Positions 63,798-64,000 of a stretch of 64,000 bases of DNA are shown here, one piece after another. Both the position numbers and the translations under genes were made by a program. Position 1 is the first letter of the stretch, and every line of letters begins with the position of its first letter. This DNA is from Mayamaea pseudoterrestris. Lineage: Eukaryota > Bacillariophyta > Bacillariophyceae > Sellaphorales > Sellaphoraceae. The notes beneath the pieces were generated by a model. The model saw nothing but the letters and a program-made list of their open reading frames with translations, was not told where the DNA came from and made no database searches. Where the stretch lies: positions 248,001 through 312,000 of the forward strand of contig BROI01000015.1 of the NCBI GenBank assembly GCA_027923505.1. The letters run 5' to 3'.

Positions 63798-64000
63798 ATG
63801 GAAGACGAAGAACAGCTAAAATTGCCTCACTTGGTCGCTCAGGAGAGTAGCTTTTCAGGAGCAAACAACAATGATCTTGTCCCGCTTCCAGAGGACGAAG
63901 CGCTCGAGCCACCTCCACTGACAGAGCGAATCTCTGTATGTCAGGAGTTTCTTCCTGAAGCGGCATCTAAAGAAACAATTTCATCGTCTTCGACGTTAAT
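63798..64000 (+). CDS. Partial gene at window end, unknown acidic N terminus
   Basis: The frame from ATG at 63,798 (MEDEEQLKLPHLVAQESSF) stays open to the end of the window (67 complete codons). It is acidic and proline-rich (PLPEDEALEPPPLTERIS). No family can be assigned from this part. It lies directly downstream of 42-bp array 3. Confidence 0.55.
   Translation, partial: MEDEEQLKLPHLVAQESSFSGANNNDLVPLPEDEALEPPPLTERISVCQEFLPEAASKETISSSSTL

Noticed and set aside
1-64000. tRNA, rRNA or snRNA genes
   Set aside because: I looked for T-loop (GGTTCGA-like) and acceptor pairing by eye in intergenic DNA and found no convincing case; a covariance-model search would settle this.

Overview
The window is nuclear DNA of a eukaryote with small introns (67-187 bp, GT-AG), compact gene spacing and genes on both strands. 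Four observations point to a photosynthetic stramenopile, most likely a diatom. (1) Three predicted proteins start with a signal peptide followed at the expected cleavage point by an aromatic residue (CSA|FEP, SHG|FHV, SQA|YVF), the plastid-targeting pattern of secondary red-lineage plastids. (2) One of these is a DUF1823 protein, a family of cyanobacteria and plastid-bearing eukaryotes. (3) The retroelements resemble the diatom CoDi copia lineage. (4) One MORN protein carries a C-x-HP...C-x2-C motif that is common in diatom proteins. The species cannot be named from the sequence.

Layout. 1-12,150: minus-strand CoDi-like copia fragments in a head-to-tail chain of four units that share one 3' end and have different inner break points. 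12,260-14,570: an ABCF1/GCN20-like gene, out of frame at several places and lacking its second ATPase domain, abutting the retroelement chain. 14.7-24.1 kb: a 42-bp tandem-repeat array, a family X DNA polymerase, a second 42-bp array, an STI1-like small protein, a two-span membrane protein and a calcium-dependent protein kinase. 24.4-35.8 kb: SmE, low-complexity proteins, a plastid-type alpha/beta hydrolase divergent from an LRR-pseudokinase, a Rab8-like GTPase, a plastid membrane protein and a methyltransferase-like protein. 36.2-45.8 kb: an armadillo protein, a serine/acid-rich protein split by one frame change, DUF1823 and MCM7. 46.0-48.0 kb: a nested satellite (about 165-bp units flanking seven 176-bp units), then a decayed coding relic. 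48.7-64 kb: TIPIN/Swi3, a divergent pair of SGNH-type hydrolase paralogues, a divergent pair of MORN-repeat proteins, a coiled-coil protein, an acidic protein, a third 42-bp array and the start of another gene.

Themes. Three genes act in DNA replication or repair (PolX, MCM7, TIPIN), but their scatter does not suggest functional clustering. The most unusual non-coding signal is the dispersed 42-bp minisatellite: three arrays, each ending about 130-160 bp before a start codon, with a TGACG(T/C)-like core in every unit. A second recurring motif, the palindrome TACCGGTA, sits in several intergenic or upstream regions. Apart from the ABCF gene and the 40.7-kb gene, the host genes read cleanly.
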